A program made the position numbers and the translations under genes. A stretch of 64,000 bases of DNA from an uncultured Odoribacter sp. GTDB taxonomy: Bacteria > Bacteroidota > Bacteroidia > Bacteroidales > Marinifilaceae. The stretch spans positions 62,001 through 126,000 of the forward strand of contig CALUKE010000001.1 in the NCBI GenBank assembly GCA_944321165.1, read 5' to 3'. Of the stretch, positions 43,158-52,271 are shown one piece after another. The notes under the pieces were generated by a model. It searched no databases, had not been told where the DNA came from, and saw nothing but the letters and a program-made list of their open reading frames with translations. How positions within the stretch are numbered: position 1 is the first letter of the stretch; each line of letters begins with the position of its first letter.

Positions 43158-44485
43158 TTAATTATATGCTGTTTTTAAACGTTTAAATAAATAATAAGCC
43201 AATAGACAGGATAACATATCGGCCATGGGTTGTGCCATGGCTAAACCGTCTAAATGAAAGAAACTGTTACAGAGAACCAAACAGGGGAGAAAAATAAATC
43301 CCTGTCTACTCAAGGAGAGAATCAAGGATGGAGTGGCTGCTCCTATAGCCTGAAGTGCATTGATATAAACAAATAATATTCCCATGAAAGGTCCTGAAAT
43401 TAAAAGTATCTGAATAAACCGGACTCCATAGTCGAATACGCTTTCCGAATCGATGAAGCAAGGACAATCGTTCCTGCAAAACAGTAGCAGATGACAGTCA
43501 ATACAATTCCCATGATCAATCCTAAGTGATTGGTATATCGGATAATTTCCTGAAAACGTTTTTTATTTCTGGCTCCATAACAATATCCCAGTAAAGGCTG
43601 TACACCTTGCCCTAAACCGATCTGTAACAGAACAACTATCATACAAACTTTCATGGCAATTCCCATGGCTGCAACAGGTATATCTCCATAGTCAATCAAA
43701 AATAAATTCAATACAATATTTGAAACACTCATTAAAATACAGTTCAGTGCGGCAGGAAATCCGATAGAAAATATTTCTTTGATCAAATGCAAACTTATTC
43801 GTAGATCCTTCCATGCTATAGAAAGCCGGGTTGTTTTTCCTGTCAATAGAAACCAATAATATACGGTGGAAATAAAATTGCCGATAACGGTTGCCCAGGC
43901 AGCTCCTTCGATTCCTTTATCCAAGGTGAGAATAAAGAGTGGATCGAGAATAATGTTGATGATGGTTCCGATGATCATTCCCAACATGGCCTTGCCCGAT
44001 TTCCCTTCTGCCCGAAGAATATTACTAAAAGAATTGGATATCAACACAAAAGGAGCGCCCCATGCAATTGTTTCTAAATATAAACGAGTAAAATCTGCTG
44101 TTTGTGAACTGACTCCGATCCAGCTTAGTATAAACTCCATACAACTATAGAAAAAAACAATAAAACCGATTCCAGTAAATAGAGAGGCCCAATAACAAAA
44201 GGCACTGACACTCTTCGCATATACCGATTCACCTCTACCTAATGCTCTTGAAATTGCCGATGTACCACCGATTCCGTACAAGGTACCAATAGCCATAAAC
44301 AAAAGATATACCGGAGTTGCCAACGATACAGCCGCCACTTGTAATGCATCCCCGGTCTGACCAATAAAAAAAGTATCTGCAATATTATATATGAGAATAA
44401 ATATCATACTGACAATGGCAGGAATCACTTGGATCATGATCGCTTTCCGAACCGAAACATTCTCGAACACCTTGATATTGCTCAT
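43158..44485 (-). pseudogene. MATE efflux transporter disrupted by a frameshift
   Basis: The N-terminal part from MSNIKVFENVSVRKAIMIQV (ATG 44485) shows MATE features (NIADTFFIGQTGDALQVAAV, GGTSAISRALGRGE and LDPLFILTLDKGIEGAAWAT). The frame breaks near 43452-43463 in LASSIRKAYSTMES. The continuation FIDSESVFDYGVRFIQILLI is in the next frame and runs to the stop at 43158 (LFKRLKTAYN). One missing base, for example one T in GCTTTCATC, restores a normal length of about 442 residues. MATE proteins export cationic drugs by ion antiport. The break could be real or a sequencing error. An AraC gene lies divergently upstream. Confidence 0.85.
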
Positions 44486-44746
44486 AATTAAAAAGGTTGT
44501 TTTGCGAAAAGCAAAGATCGAAGCTAAACCTGAAAAAGTATTTGTTGTATTCAGGTATATCTTTGTCAATCCCGAAACGCAATTCTGAATAAAACTAAAC
44601 GCTTCCAAAGAGAAGTAGAATTTTTCGCTGGTCGATGAATCCCATCCTTTAAAAGAGAAAAAACGGAGATTGGTCTATTCGTTTTTTCTTGCAATGATGA
44701 AGCCTTTATATTTATACAAAATGACAAGCCTCAAAATCTCCATCAA

Positions 44747-45637
44747 ATGAATTTTAATGAATTTGTAAGTAAAAACGAATATTGTCACGTACTGCCGGAT
44801 GGATTTGCCTTGTGGAAGATGAATCCGGTCACTCTGTCAAAAGCCCCCTTTACCTTGACGGATATGCATTCGATTTTACTGATTTTAGAAGGAGAAATGG
44901 TCGTCAAGATCAACAATAAACCGTATCTGTTAACCAAAAATTGTTTCGTTGACATCATCAATGAACAACCGTTGGAGGTAATAACTTTTTCGGAGGAACT
45001 GTCTGCATACCAATTGTTATTTACTGAAACCTTTATACAAGGATTGCTTAAAAACAATCCACCTTTCCCGATCACCTATGTTCTGAATAGAAAAGAAGAA
45101 CCGATATTGTTACTGAATGATCAAATGACCCGACTCCTGATGGAAAAAATGCATTCTCTGGAAATTGTTTTTCAAGATCGGACCCATTGTTTTCAGGAAG
45201 AAATGTTGAAATGCAATCTTTGGATATTTTTTATGGAAATAGCCAATGCTTTTTTACAAGAAGATAAAGAAGACACTGGCTGTTCGCAGGAAACCAAACG
45301 ACAGAAACAACTGTTTTTTGAATTCATACAGTTGCTTCACATATACATTCAAAAAGAACATTTCGTTTATTTTTATGCTTCTAAGCTATGTATCACCCCT
45401 CAATACCTGAATCGGGTCATCAAATACATATCCGGAAAGAATGCCTCCCAATGGATCAGTCGGCAGCTCCTTGGAGAAATATATCATTCCCTGGCCGAGA
45501 CCGACCTGTCCATTCAATTATTGGCAGAATATTTCAATTTTCCGGATCAGGCTACCTTTACGAAATTTTTCAAACGTCAAAGCGGCATTTCCCCGACAGA
45601 ATACCGGAAACAATTGAAAATTACGATTCCAATTTAA
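44747..45637 (+). CDS. AraC-family transcriptional regulator
   Basis: A 296-residue regulator with an N-terminal cupin-like ligand domain (LLILEGEMVVKINNKPYLLT) and a C-terminal double helix-turn-helix of the AraC type. The DNA-binding part includes FYASKLCITPQYLNRVIKYI and LLAEYFNFPDQATFTKFFKR, followed by SGISPTEYRK. It is divergent from the MATE and S37-like genes with a 261-base gap between them, so it may control them in response to a small molecule. Its stop overlaps that of the convergent AlaX-like gene by 17 bases. Confidence 0.93.
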   Translation: MNFNEFVSKNEYCHVLPDGFALWKMNPVTLSKAPFTLTDMHSILLILEGEMVVKINNKPYLLTKNCFVDIINEQPLEVITFSEELSAYQLLFTETFIQGLLKNNPPFPITYVLNRKEEPILLLNDQMTRLLMEKMHSLEIVFQDRTHCFQEEMLKCNLWIFFMEIANAFLQEDKEDTGCSQETKRQKQLFFEFIQLLHIYIQKEHFVYFYASKLCITPQYLNRVIKYISGKNASQWISRQLLGEIYHSLAETDLSIQLLAEYFNFPDQATFTKFFKRQSGISPTEYRKQLKITIPI

Positions 45638-46085
45638 ATCGTAACCGCAAACGATTAGCCTCATAATCCCAGGAAATAATCTTAAAGCGACCGATTTCAG
45701 CCGTTGTTGCCACATGTTGGCCGATGCAGGCACAAGTGTCATATTCCCCTATTCTTACAATGCGCAAGGTCTGACTGACATCTTCCGGTAACTTACTTAA
45801 ATCAACGCCAGCCGGCACTTCTTCCCGATTGACAAGACAAACCGAAACCGGCAGATTTTGTTGAATGACTTCATTCACTCTTTTTTCGATCTCTGCGATC
45901 ATTTCAGGCGTCGGTTCTGTTTCCAGGTGGTAATCACATTTTGATTTTTTCCGTTCAATATGTGTATTTTTCGAGCGTTCACAACCGAACATCCGAATCA
46001 TGGTCTGATTCAAAATATGCTCAACGGTGTGCATCGGCGGATATTCCTGTTTGTTGTGCTCGTTTAAAGTCACAGGTTGGTCCAT
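45621..46085 (-). CDS. AlaX-like tRNA editing protein
   Basis: A 154-residue protein with the zinc-binding motifs of the alanyl-tRNA synthetase editing domain: His19-x3-His23 in HTVEHIL and Cys120-x3-His124 in CIGQH. The Ser/Thr-handling segment GEYDTCACIGQHVATTAEIG fits AlaX proteins, which clear Ser or Gly mischarged on tRNA-Ala. The domain lacks the synthetase N-terminus, so it is a free-standing trans-editing factor. It is convergent with the AraC gene. The frameshifted SH3-ART gene ends 29 bases upstream of it on the same strand. Confidence 0.85.
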   Translation of the reverse strand: MDQPVTLNEHNKQEYPPMHTVEHILNQTMIRMFGCERSKNTHIERKKSKCDYHLETEPTPEMIAEIEKRVNEVIQQNLPVSVCLVNREEVPAGVDLSKLPEDVSQTLRIVRIGEYDTCACIGQHVATTAEIGRFKIISWDYEANRLRLRFKLES

Positions 46086-46114
46086 AATATCTTCTTTTTA
46101 TAACCCGGACAAAG

Positions 46115-47488
46115 TTAACGAAATTTTGCAGGAATCCGCGCAATAGAATCCACAATATCCCGAATGACCATCCGACGGAAAAGCCAATGACACATGCCGC
46201 CATGAATGCGCTGGATATTCCTGTCATCGAGACTGATTACGTAAAGTGGACGTATACGCCAACTGAAGTTATAACGATTTTGCCAGTCATACATGCAGTA
46301 TTCCCACCAACACTCGTCAGAACGCCACCATTCACCTGTTACAAAATGATTTTCCAAACCCCCATTGAGTTGCCCTGTGCGCATTCGGATGACCGCACGC
46401 CTGGAAAATATGATAGGGAGCTAATCCCAAGTCGATGGTACTACCCAATGTCACCCGACAAATGATCAGAGACTCTCCGCCGGAATAATGCTCTGCCGTA
46501 CTGCGGGCAGGAGCAAAATAGATCCCGTCTCCAGCATAGTTTCCTCCCCCAACCCGCCAAATACCCACATCTCCATAACGGTATTTTCCCCGTCCCGGAC
46601 TTGCCACAATGCAATCGGCTGCCGCTGTCGTCGTCCCATGAAATAATGTCAGGGTCGGCAGAAATATATCCACGGCTGTCCAAAACAGGCTCTCTATCAT
46701 TGTCAGTGCACCGTGCCAGAGGGGATATTTGATGATGCGCCAGGGAAGCATTGCCGGCCATTTTATAAAACTGCCGTTCCCTTCTCTCTCACTTGAAGGA
46801 TAGATGACCTCCATGACATAGTTGAACATTTCAAATGTACAATGCACTGCCAGGTTAAAAAACAAAGCATTAAGCAGCCGAAGCGGAGTCAAGGCAATGT
46901 ACAGGGGAATTTTCAAGAAAGAAAATACGGTACGCAGCCTTTCGTTTGTATCATTGCTGTACCTGTTTCGTTTGAAAAAAAATATCCATGGCTTTGCCAG
47001 ATACCGCTGTAAAGTATTCAATAGGAAAAACGGCAGACTGAACAATTGAAATAAGACTGTTAAACAACGGGCAATGAAAAAGAAAATTCTGACAAGTAAT
47101 CTGAAAATCCAATAACAAATACACAGTTTAATTCCCCATGAAATTAGGAACCACAAAATTTTTCCGATGGTCAATGGGAATCGATGTGAACCGGAGGAAC
47201 TGGAAGTATCCACCGTTGAAGACGACAAAGGTGAAAATTTCAGATAATTGGAATTGACAAACCCTTCTTTTGAATCGTATTTTATTTTTACCCAGTCTTT
47301 GTCGATCCTTTCCTGAACAATTACATGCGTACCGCTCTGAAGCTGTGCTTTCCGCTGATATCCCACGCCTGGACCGGAACGCACGTTCAGTACGGTCGTC
47401 GTAATACCCTGACACGGAAAATTCTCCTGAGCATAGAGCACACAAACAGTCCATAAAATCAAAAAAACGGATAAAGGATTCGTTTCAT
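46115..47488 (-). pseudogene. SH3b / membrane / PARP-like ADP-ribosyltransferase, broken by two homopolymer frameshifts
   Basis: Restored by two single-base changes, the reading frame runs from ATG 47488 (MKRILYPFF, signal-like) to TAA 46115. The main frame starts near 47462 and encodes an SH3b domain (NVRSGPGVGYQRKAQLQSG), a Ser-rich linker, a membrane region of about 100 residues, and a PARP/ART fold. The ART part has FHGT (His275) and GDGIYFAPARSTAEHYS (Tyr315). Its C-terminal part, reached after the second frameshift, has GEWWRSDECWWEYCMYDWQN with the likely catalytic Glu. The breaks lie in T7 (47461-47467) and G5 (46359-46363). The substrate is unknown. Confidence 0.75.
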
Positions 47489-47641
47489 ATTTTTAACCTT
47501 TATGCAAAAACTTATCGCTCAGGTAAATAAATCTGCAACAGTAGTAAAAATATTTGAGAAATAGAGTTGAAAAAACTTTATTCATGTAAATCATAAAAAA
47601 GAAATATCGATAGATCAGCTCTTTTTCTGGTTATTTATTCC

Positions 47642-47649
47642 TACTTTTG
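47642..47649 (+). promoter_or_regulatory. pta promoter -7 element (TACTTTTG)
   Basis: A perfect TAnnTTTG match 38 bases upstream of the pta ATG. A -33 element is not evident; the upstream stretch reads TTTTTCTGG. Confidence 0.55.
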
Positions 47650-47687
47650 CAAACGTTTAAGGAAACTGAGTTTAAAAATTCAATGCC

Positions 47688-48692
47688 ATGAAACTTTTAG
47701 AACAAATCAAAGAAAACGCCAAGAAACAGTGCAAAACCATTGTACTGCCGGAAGGTACTGAAGAACGTACGATTCAGGCAGCAGACCAGATCATAGGTGA
47801 AGGTATCGCCAAAATCATTCTGATCGGGAAACCGGCAGAAATTCAGGATTTAGCGAAAAAACACCAATTGAACAACATCGCCAAGGCTACCATTATCGAT
47901 CCGGAATCTCACGACAAAAAAGAACAATATGCGGATTTATTGGTTGAATTGCGCAAAAGCAAAGGAATGACCAAAGAACAGGCGATGAAACTGGTGACCG
48001 ATCCATTATATTTGGCAACTTTGATGATCAAAAGCGGTGATGCTGACGGAGAAGTGGCCGGTGCCAAGAATGCCACCGGAGATGTATTGCGTCCGGCTTT
48101 GCAGATTGTAAAAACCTTACCCGGTATTTCTGTGGTTTCAGGAGCATTCCTGCTGTTAACCAATAAACCGGAATACGGGGAAAATGGTTTGATCGTATGT
48201 GCAGACTGTGCTGTACTTCCCAATCCGACCGCAGAGGAATTGGCTCAAATTGCCGTATCTACCGCTGCAACGGCCCGTGCTATCGCCAAAATAGAGCCTC
48301 GTGTAGCCATGCTGAGTTTCTCTACCAAAGGTTCTGCCAAAAATGAATTGGTGGATAAAGTAGTAAAAGCCACCGAATTGGCGAAACAGATGGCTCCGGA
48401 TGTAATGATTGACGGCGAAATGCAAGCCGATGCCGCTCTGGTTCCGTCCGTGGGTGCTAGCAAAGCACCGGGCAGTCCGGTGGCCGGAAAAGCCAATGTA
48501 TTGATCTTCCCGAGTCTGGAAGTAGGAAATATCAGTTATAAACTGGTACAACGGATCGCCGGTATCGAAGCCGTAGGTCCTGTTCTTCAAGGTATGGCAG
48601 CTCCGATTAACGACTTGTCAAGAGGATGTTCCGTCAGCGACATTGTCAATTTGGTTGCCATTACAGTCAACCAGGCCGCAGGTTTAAACTAA
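47688..48692 (+). CDS. pta: Phosphate acetyltransferase
   Basis: Pta interconverts acetyl-CoA and acetyl-phosphate and, with AckA, gives ATP in acetate fermentation. The 334-residue protein is the short catalytic form. Motifs include KTIVLPEGTEERTIQAADQI near the start, GAKNATGDVLRPALQIVKT and GELQADAA-like MIDGEMQADAALVPSVGASK, then KANVLIFPSLEVGNISYKLV and PINDLSRGCSVSDIV. The ackA gene begins 32 bases later, forming the usual operon. A short Pta can also take propionyl- or butyryl-CoA in some species, which matters because a butyrate kinase is encoded nearby. Confidence 0.96.
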   Translation: MKLLEQIKENAKKQCKTIVLPEGTEERTIQAADQIIGEGIAKIILIGKPAEIQDLAKKHQLNNIAKATIIDPESHDKKEQYADLLVELRKSKGMTKEQAMKLVTDPLYLATLMIKSGDADGEVAGAKNATGDVLRPALQIVKTLPGISVVSGAFLLLTNKPEYGENGLIVCADCAVLPNPTAEELAQIAVSTAATARAIAKIEPRVAMLSFSTKGSAKNELVDKVVKATELAKQMAPDVMIDGEMQADAALVPSVGASKAPGSPVAGKANVLIFPSLEVGNISYKLVQRIAGIEAVGPVLQGMAAPINDLSRGCSVSDIVNLVAITVNQAAGLN

Positions 48693-48724
48693 TCCCATTA
48701 TAAGTAACCTAAAAAATACGAAAC

Positions 48725-49924
48725 ATGAATGTATTAGTCCTCAACTGTGGAAGTTCATCCATCAAATATCAGCTGTTGAACATGGATGGAGAACCCGTTG
48801 TACTGGCCAAGGGAATCGTAGAAAAAATCGGCCTGACATACGGTAGCTTCACATATAAACCGACAGGTAAAGACAAAGTGGTCATAGAACAACCGATCGT
48901 AGATCACAGTGTCGGTATGGATTTAATTCTGAAAGCGCTGATCGACCCGAATTACGGAGTTTTGAAGTCCCTGCAGGAAATCGATGCCGTAGGTCATCGG
49001 GTAGCTCACGGCGGGGAATATTTCTCAGAGAGTGTGAAAATCGATCAGGAAGCCAAGACAAAAATCAGAGCACTGGGAGAAATCGCTCCTTTGCACAATC
49101 CTGCCAATCTGAAAGGTATCGAAACCATGGAAAAACTGCTTCCTGCAGTACCTCAAGTAGCGGTATTCGATACTTCTTTCCACCAAACTTTACCGAAGAA
49201 AGCCTATATTTATGGCATCCCTTACGAATATTACGAAGAATATGGGGTGCGGAGATACGGATTCCACGGTACTTCCCACAAATTTGTGGCAGAAAAGGCG
49301 TGTCGTATTTTAGGTTGGGACATCACCCAGAAGAAAATCATTACCTGTCATTTGGGGAATGGTGCTTCGATCAGTGCTATCGACAAAGGCAAATCGGTAG
49401 ATACGTCTATGGGATTTACACCGGTTGCCGGATTGGTGATGGGTACACGGGCTGGAGACCTGGACTTGGGTGCTTTGTTATACATTGCCGAGAAGGAAGG
49501 TTTGGATCTGGCGAAAGCCAATACCCTGGTCAATAAAAAATCAGGTGTCCAGGGAATCTCCGGAGTATCTTCGGATTTCCGCGAATTGCAGGCTGCCATG
49601 GAACAGGGCAATGCCCGGGCTGCATTAGCTCTGGATGTATTCTGTTATAATGTAAAGAAATACATCGGTGCCTATGCAGCAGTATTGAACGGAGTTGATC
49701 TGGTTATCTTCACCGGAGGAATCGGAGAAAATGACGACATCGTTCGGAGAGAAAGCTGTAAGGACATGGATTATCTGGGTATCCGCATCGACGAACAAAA
49801 AAATAAGGTTCGCAGTACCGATGCCATTATCAGCACAGCTGATGCTAAAACCACTGTCATGACTATTACTACCGACGAAGAACTCGTCATTGCCATGGAT
49901 ACGGTTCGACTGAGCAAAAACTAA
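48725..49924 (+). CDS. ackA: Acetate kinase
   Basis: AckA makes acetate and ATP from acetyl-phosphate. The 399-residue protein has the acetokinase N-terminus MNVLVLNCGSSSIKYQLL, GHRVAHGGEYF and FDTSFHQTLPKKAYIYGIPY. It also has HLGNGASISAIDKGKSVDTS, GVSSDFRELQAAMEQG and IFTGGIGENDDIVR, all of the expected motifs in order. It is 32 bases after pta, and a perfect 14 bp hairpin terminator follows after 18 bases. Confidence 0.97.
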   Translation: MNVLVLNCGSSSIKYQLLNMDGEPVVLAKGIVEKIGLTYGSFTYKPTGKDKVVIEQPIVDHSVGMDLILKALIDPNYGVLKSLQEIDAVGHRVAHGGEYFSESVKIDQEAKTKIRALGEIAPLHNPANLKGIETMEKLLPAVPQVAVFDTSFHQTLPKKAYIYGIPYEYYEEYGVRRYGFHGTSHKFVAEKACRILGWDITQKKIITCHLGNGASISAIDKGKSVDTSMGFTPVAGLVMGTRAGDLDLGALLYIAEKEGLDLAKANTLVNKKSGVQGISGVSSDFRELQAAMEQGNARAALALDVFCYNVKKYIGAYAAVLNGVDLVIFTGGIGENDDIVRRESCKDMDYLGIRIDEQKNKVRSTDAIISTADAKTTVMTITTDEELVIAMDTVRLSKN

Positions 49925-49942
49925 TATCGCTGGTTTATTTCT

Positions 49943-49998
49943 AAGAATCCCACTTTTTACTTTCTGAAAGAAAAGAATAAAGTGGGATTCTTTTTATA
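49943..49998 (+). terminator. Terminator of pta-ackA
   Basis: A perfect 14 bp stem, AAGAATCCCACTTT / AAAGTGGGATTCTT, with a 22-base loop followed by TTTATAT. It ends the plus-strand operon 18 bases after ackA. Confidence 0.87.
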
Positions 49999-50004
49999 TA
50001 CGAC

Positions 50005-50041
50005 AAAATAAAAACGCATGTACGGTAATTCCGCACATGCG
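50005..50041 (-). terminator. Terminator of the lipoprotein gene
   Basis: On the minus strand CGCATGTGCGG / CCGTACATGCG (one mismatch) encloses a 5-base loop and is followed by TTTTTATTTT. It is 25 bases past the lipoprotein stop and is separate from the ackA hairpin. Confidence 0.85.
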
Positions 50042-50065
50042 CTGTATCTTCTTGTTTACAATCAA

Positions 50066-50773
50066 TTAATTAATAGAAGTATCAGTCCCTCCTACTACCC
50101 GTAAAATCCGGTCAGAAACTCTCAAGGTCGTTCCATTTGTGGCTCCAATGGCTATTTCGTAATTAACGTCTTTGGTCAAAGGAATAGAAAGAGTGGTGGT
50201 TAAATTGCCATCCTTATCGCTGTATCTCACTTCAGAGTAAGGTATCCACATGTTTTCCTCCAAATAGGAAGAACTTCTTTCCCGGAATAATAAATAATAC
50301 TGCTCCGCATTTTCCACTTTTTCCCAGGTAGCTGTCACACTGTTGGCATCTCCATCGTATGACAATTCTGTTAAGGTAACTTCTCCTATTACCTTTTCGG
50401 TACTGCGAAATTCTATTTGACTAACCGCAGTTTCTCCTTCGGCATTTGAAGCGGTTATTTGACAGATACCTCCGGCAATGCTATCCAATGGAAGAGCGTA
50501 ACTGGGATTCAACCGCATGTAATAGTTCTGAGAACCACTTACTGCTGAAAATGAATAAGTTTTACTGTCGAAGGTGGCATTTGCTGAAGCAATCGGTTCA
50601 TTACCGTAAATCTGAATTTGCAGTTGATATTCATCGTTTGCATTCTGCAAAACGTACGCCAGTGCAGGATAAATGACAAACGAATTCTCAGTTTTCAAAC
50701 AGGAACTCATTCCAAAAGTTAAAATGGTTGCAACAACCATTAGTTTCAATTTACTTAATGTTCTCATTCTCAA
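50066..50773 (-). CDS. Hypothetical lipoprotein with fibronectin-III-like domains
   Basis: A 235-residue protein with a lipoprotein signal (MVVATILTFGMSSCLK; lipobox GMSSC). Two beta-sandwich-like parts follow: an Ig-like N-terminal region (ANATFDSKTYSFSA) and a fibronectin type III-like C-terminal region (ANSVTATWEKVENAEQYYLL, LTKDVNYEIAIGATNGTTLR). No enzyme motif is seen. It probably binds or scaffolds at the cell surface or periplasm. It stands alone between pta-ackA and dcuB, with its own terminator. Confidence 0.72.
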   Translation of the reverse strand: MRMRTLSKLKLMVVATILTFGMSSCLKTENSFVIYPALAYVLQNANDEYQLQIQIYGNEPIASANATFDSKTYSFSAVSGSQNYYMRLNPSYALPLDSIAGGICQITASNAEGETAVSQIEFRSTEKVIGEVTLTELSYDGDANSVTATWEKVENAEQYYLLFRERSSSYLEENMWIPYSEVRYSDKDGNLTTTLSIPLTKDVNYEIAIGATNGTTLRVSDRILRVVGGTDTSIN

Positions 50774-50929
50774 TTGTTTTTAATATAAAAAGATTTTTCC
50801 CATCCATTCACAAAACGACCGCAAATATGGCAATCTTTTTTGAATCCTACAAGAAAAAAAAGAAGATATATACATGAAAATGAAACCTTTTAATCCGATT
50901 TCAGTACAATCGTTATAAAATAAAAAGAG

Positions 50930-52243
50930 ATGCTATTACAATTTGTCTTTGTATTGACAGCGATCATTGTCGGAGCCCGTCTGGGGGGAATTGGTCTGGG
51001 AGTAATGGGAGGAATCGGTCTGGGGATTTTGACCTTTGTATTTGGGCTCCAACCGACGGCTCCACCGATCGATGTGATGCTGATGATCGTGGCCGTCATT
51101 ACGGCAGCCGCCTGTATGCAAGCTGCCGGCGGACTGGATTTAATGGTTCGGGGGGCAGAACATCTTCTGCGCAAACGCCCCTCCCAAGTCACTTTATTAA
51201 GTCCTTTGGTTACTTATTTCTTTTCTTTTGTAGCGGGGACGGGACATGTGGCCTATTCTGTTCTTCCTGTCATCGCGGAAGTGGCCCGGGAAACAAAAAT
51301 TCGTCCGGAACGTCCTTTGGGGATCGCAGTCATTGCCTCTCAACAGGCCATTACGGCCAGTCCCATTTCTGCCGCTACAGTTGCCTTGCTCGGCTTATTA
51401 GGTGATTTTGAAATTTCTTTGATAGACATCTTGATCATAACTATTCCTTCTACCCTGTTGGGTGTTTTTTTAGGAGCCCTTTATTCCTTGAAAGTAGGTA
51501 AAGAACTAACAGAAGATCCCGAATATCAGCGACGTTTAAAAGAAGGGCTGCTCGACACCTCTCACTATGAATTGAAAGATGTAACAGACCACAAAAGAGC
51601 CTTGTGGTCTGTACTGATTTTTGTAATTGCTACCGTATGTATTGTAATTTTCGGTTCTTTTGACCATCTGCGTCCCACACATCTGATTGACGGACATCCA
51701 GTTCAGGTTGGTATGGCCTCCATCATTGAAATATTGATGCTGTCAGCTGCTGCGCTGATTTTATTGTTTACCCGGGCCAACGGAATCAAAGCCGCCCAGG
51801 GAAGTGTTTTCTCTGCCGGCATGCAGGCGGTCGTCGCCATTTTCGGTATTGCCTGGATGGGCGACACTTTTTTACAAGGCAATATGACGGAACTGAAAGG
51901 TGCGATCGAAGGCATTGTTACCCAAATGCCCTGGCTATTCGGAATCGCGTTGTTCATCATGTCGATTCTTTTATATAGTCAGGCAGCTACCGTACGGGCC
52001 TTTATGCCGCTGGGGATAGCACTGGGGATATCACCTTTTCTGTTGATTGCCATGTTTCCGGCTGTCAACGGTTACTTTTTTATTCCCAATTATCCGACCG
52101 TTGTTGCAGCCATTAATTTCGACCGAACCGGAACGACCCGTATCGGCAAATATGTGCTGAACCACTCTTTCATGATGCCTGGTCTGATCGCCGCCTTGAC
52201 CTCAGTCATCACCGGTTTGATCATGGTTCAGTTTATTTTCTAA
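50930..52243 (+). CDS. dcuB: Anaerobic C4-dicarboxylate transporter (Dcu family)
   Basis: Dcu carriers exchange fumarate, malate or aspartate for succinate in anaerobic growth. The 437-residue integral membrane protein has about ten to twelve hydrophobic spans. Its Dcu landmarks are GIGLGVMGGIGLGILTFVFG near the N-terminus, TGHVAYSVLPVIAEVARETK near 105, and ISAATVALLGLLGD. The C-terminal NYPTVVAAINFDRTGTTRIG is a family signature. It is the first gene of a plus-strand group with asparaginase and two porin-like proteins, so aspartate derived from asparagine can enter here. DcuA versus DcuB cannot be separated from sequence alone. Confidence 0.93.
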   Translation: MLLQFVFVLTAIIVGARLGGIGLGVMGGIGLGILTFVFGLQPTAPPIDVMLMIVAVITAAACMQAAGGLDLMVRGAEHLLRKRPSQVTLLSPLVTYFFSFVAGTGHVAYSVLPVIAEVARETKIRPERPLGIAVIASQQAITASPISAATVALLGLLGDFEISLIDILIITIPSTLLGVFLGALYSLKVGKELTEDPEYQRRLKEGLLDTSHYELKDVTDHKRALWSVLIFVIATVCIVIFGSFDHLRPTHLIDGHPVQVGMASIIEILMLSAAALILLFTRANGIKAAQGSVFSAGMQAVVAIFGIAWMGDTFLQGNMTELKGAIEGIVTQMPWLFGIALFIMSILLYSQAATVRAFMPLGIALGISPFLLIAMFPAVNGYFFIPNYPTVVAAINFDRTGTTRIGKYVLNHSFMMPGLIAALTSVITGLIMVQFIF

Positions 52244-52271
52244 GCATTCCAATATTTTAAACTTAAATCAT

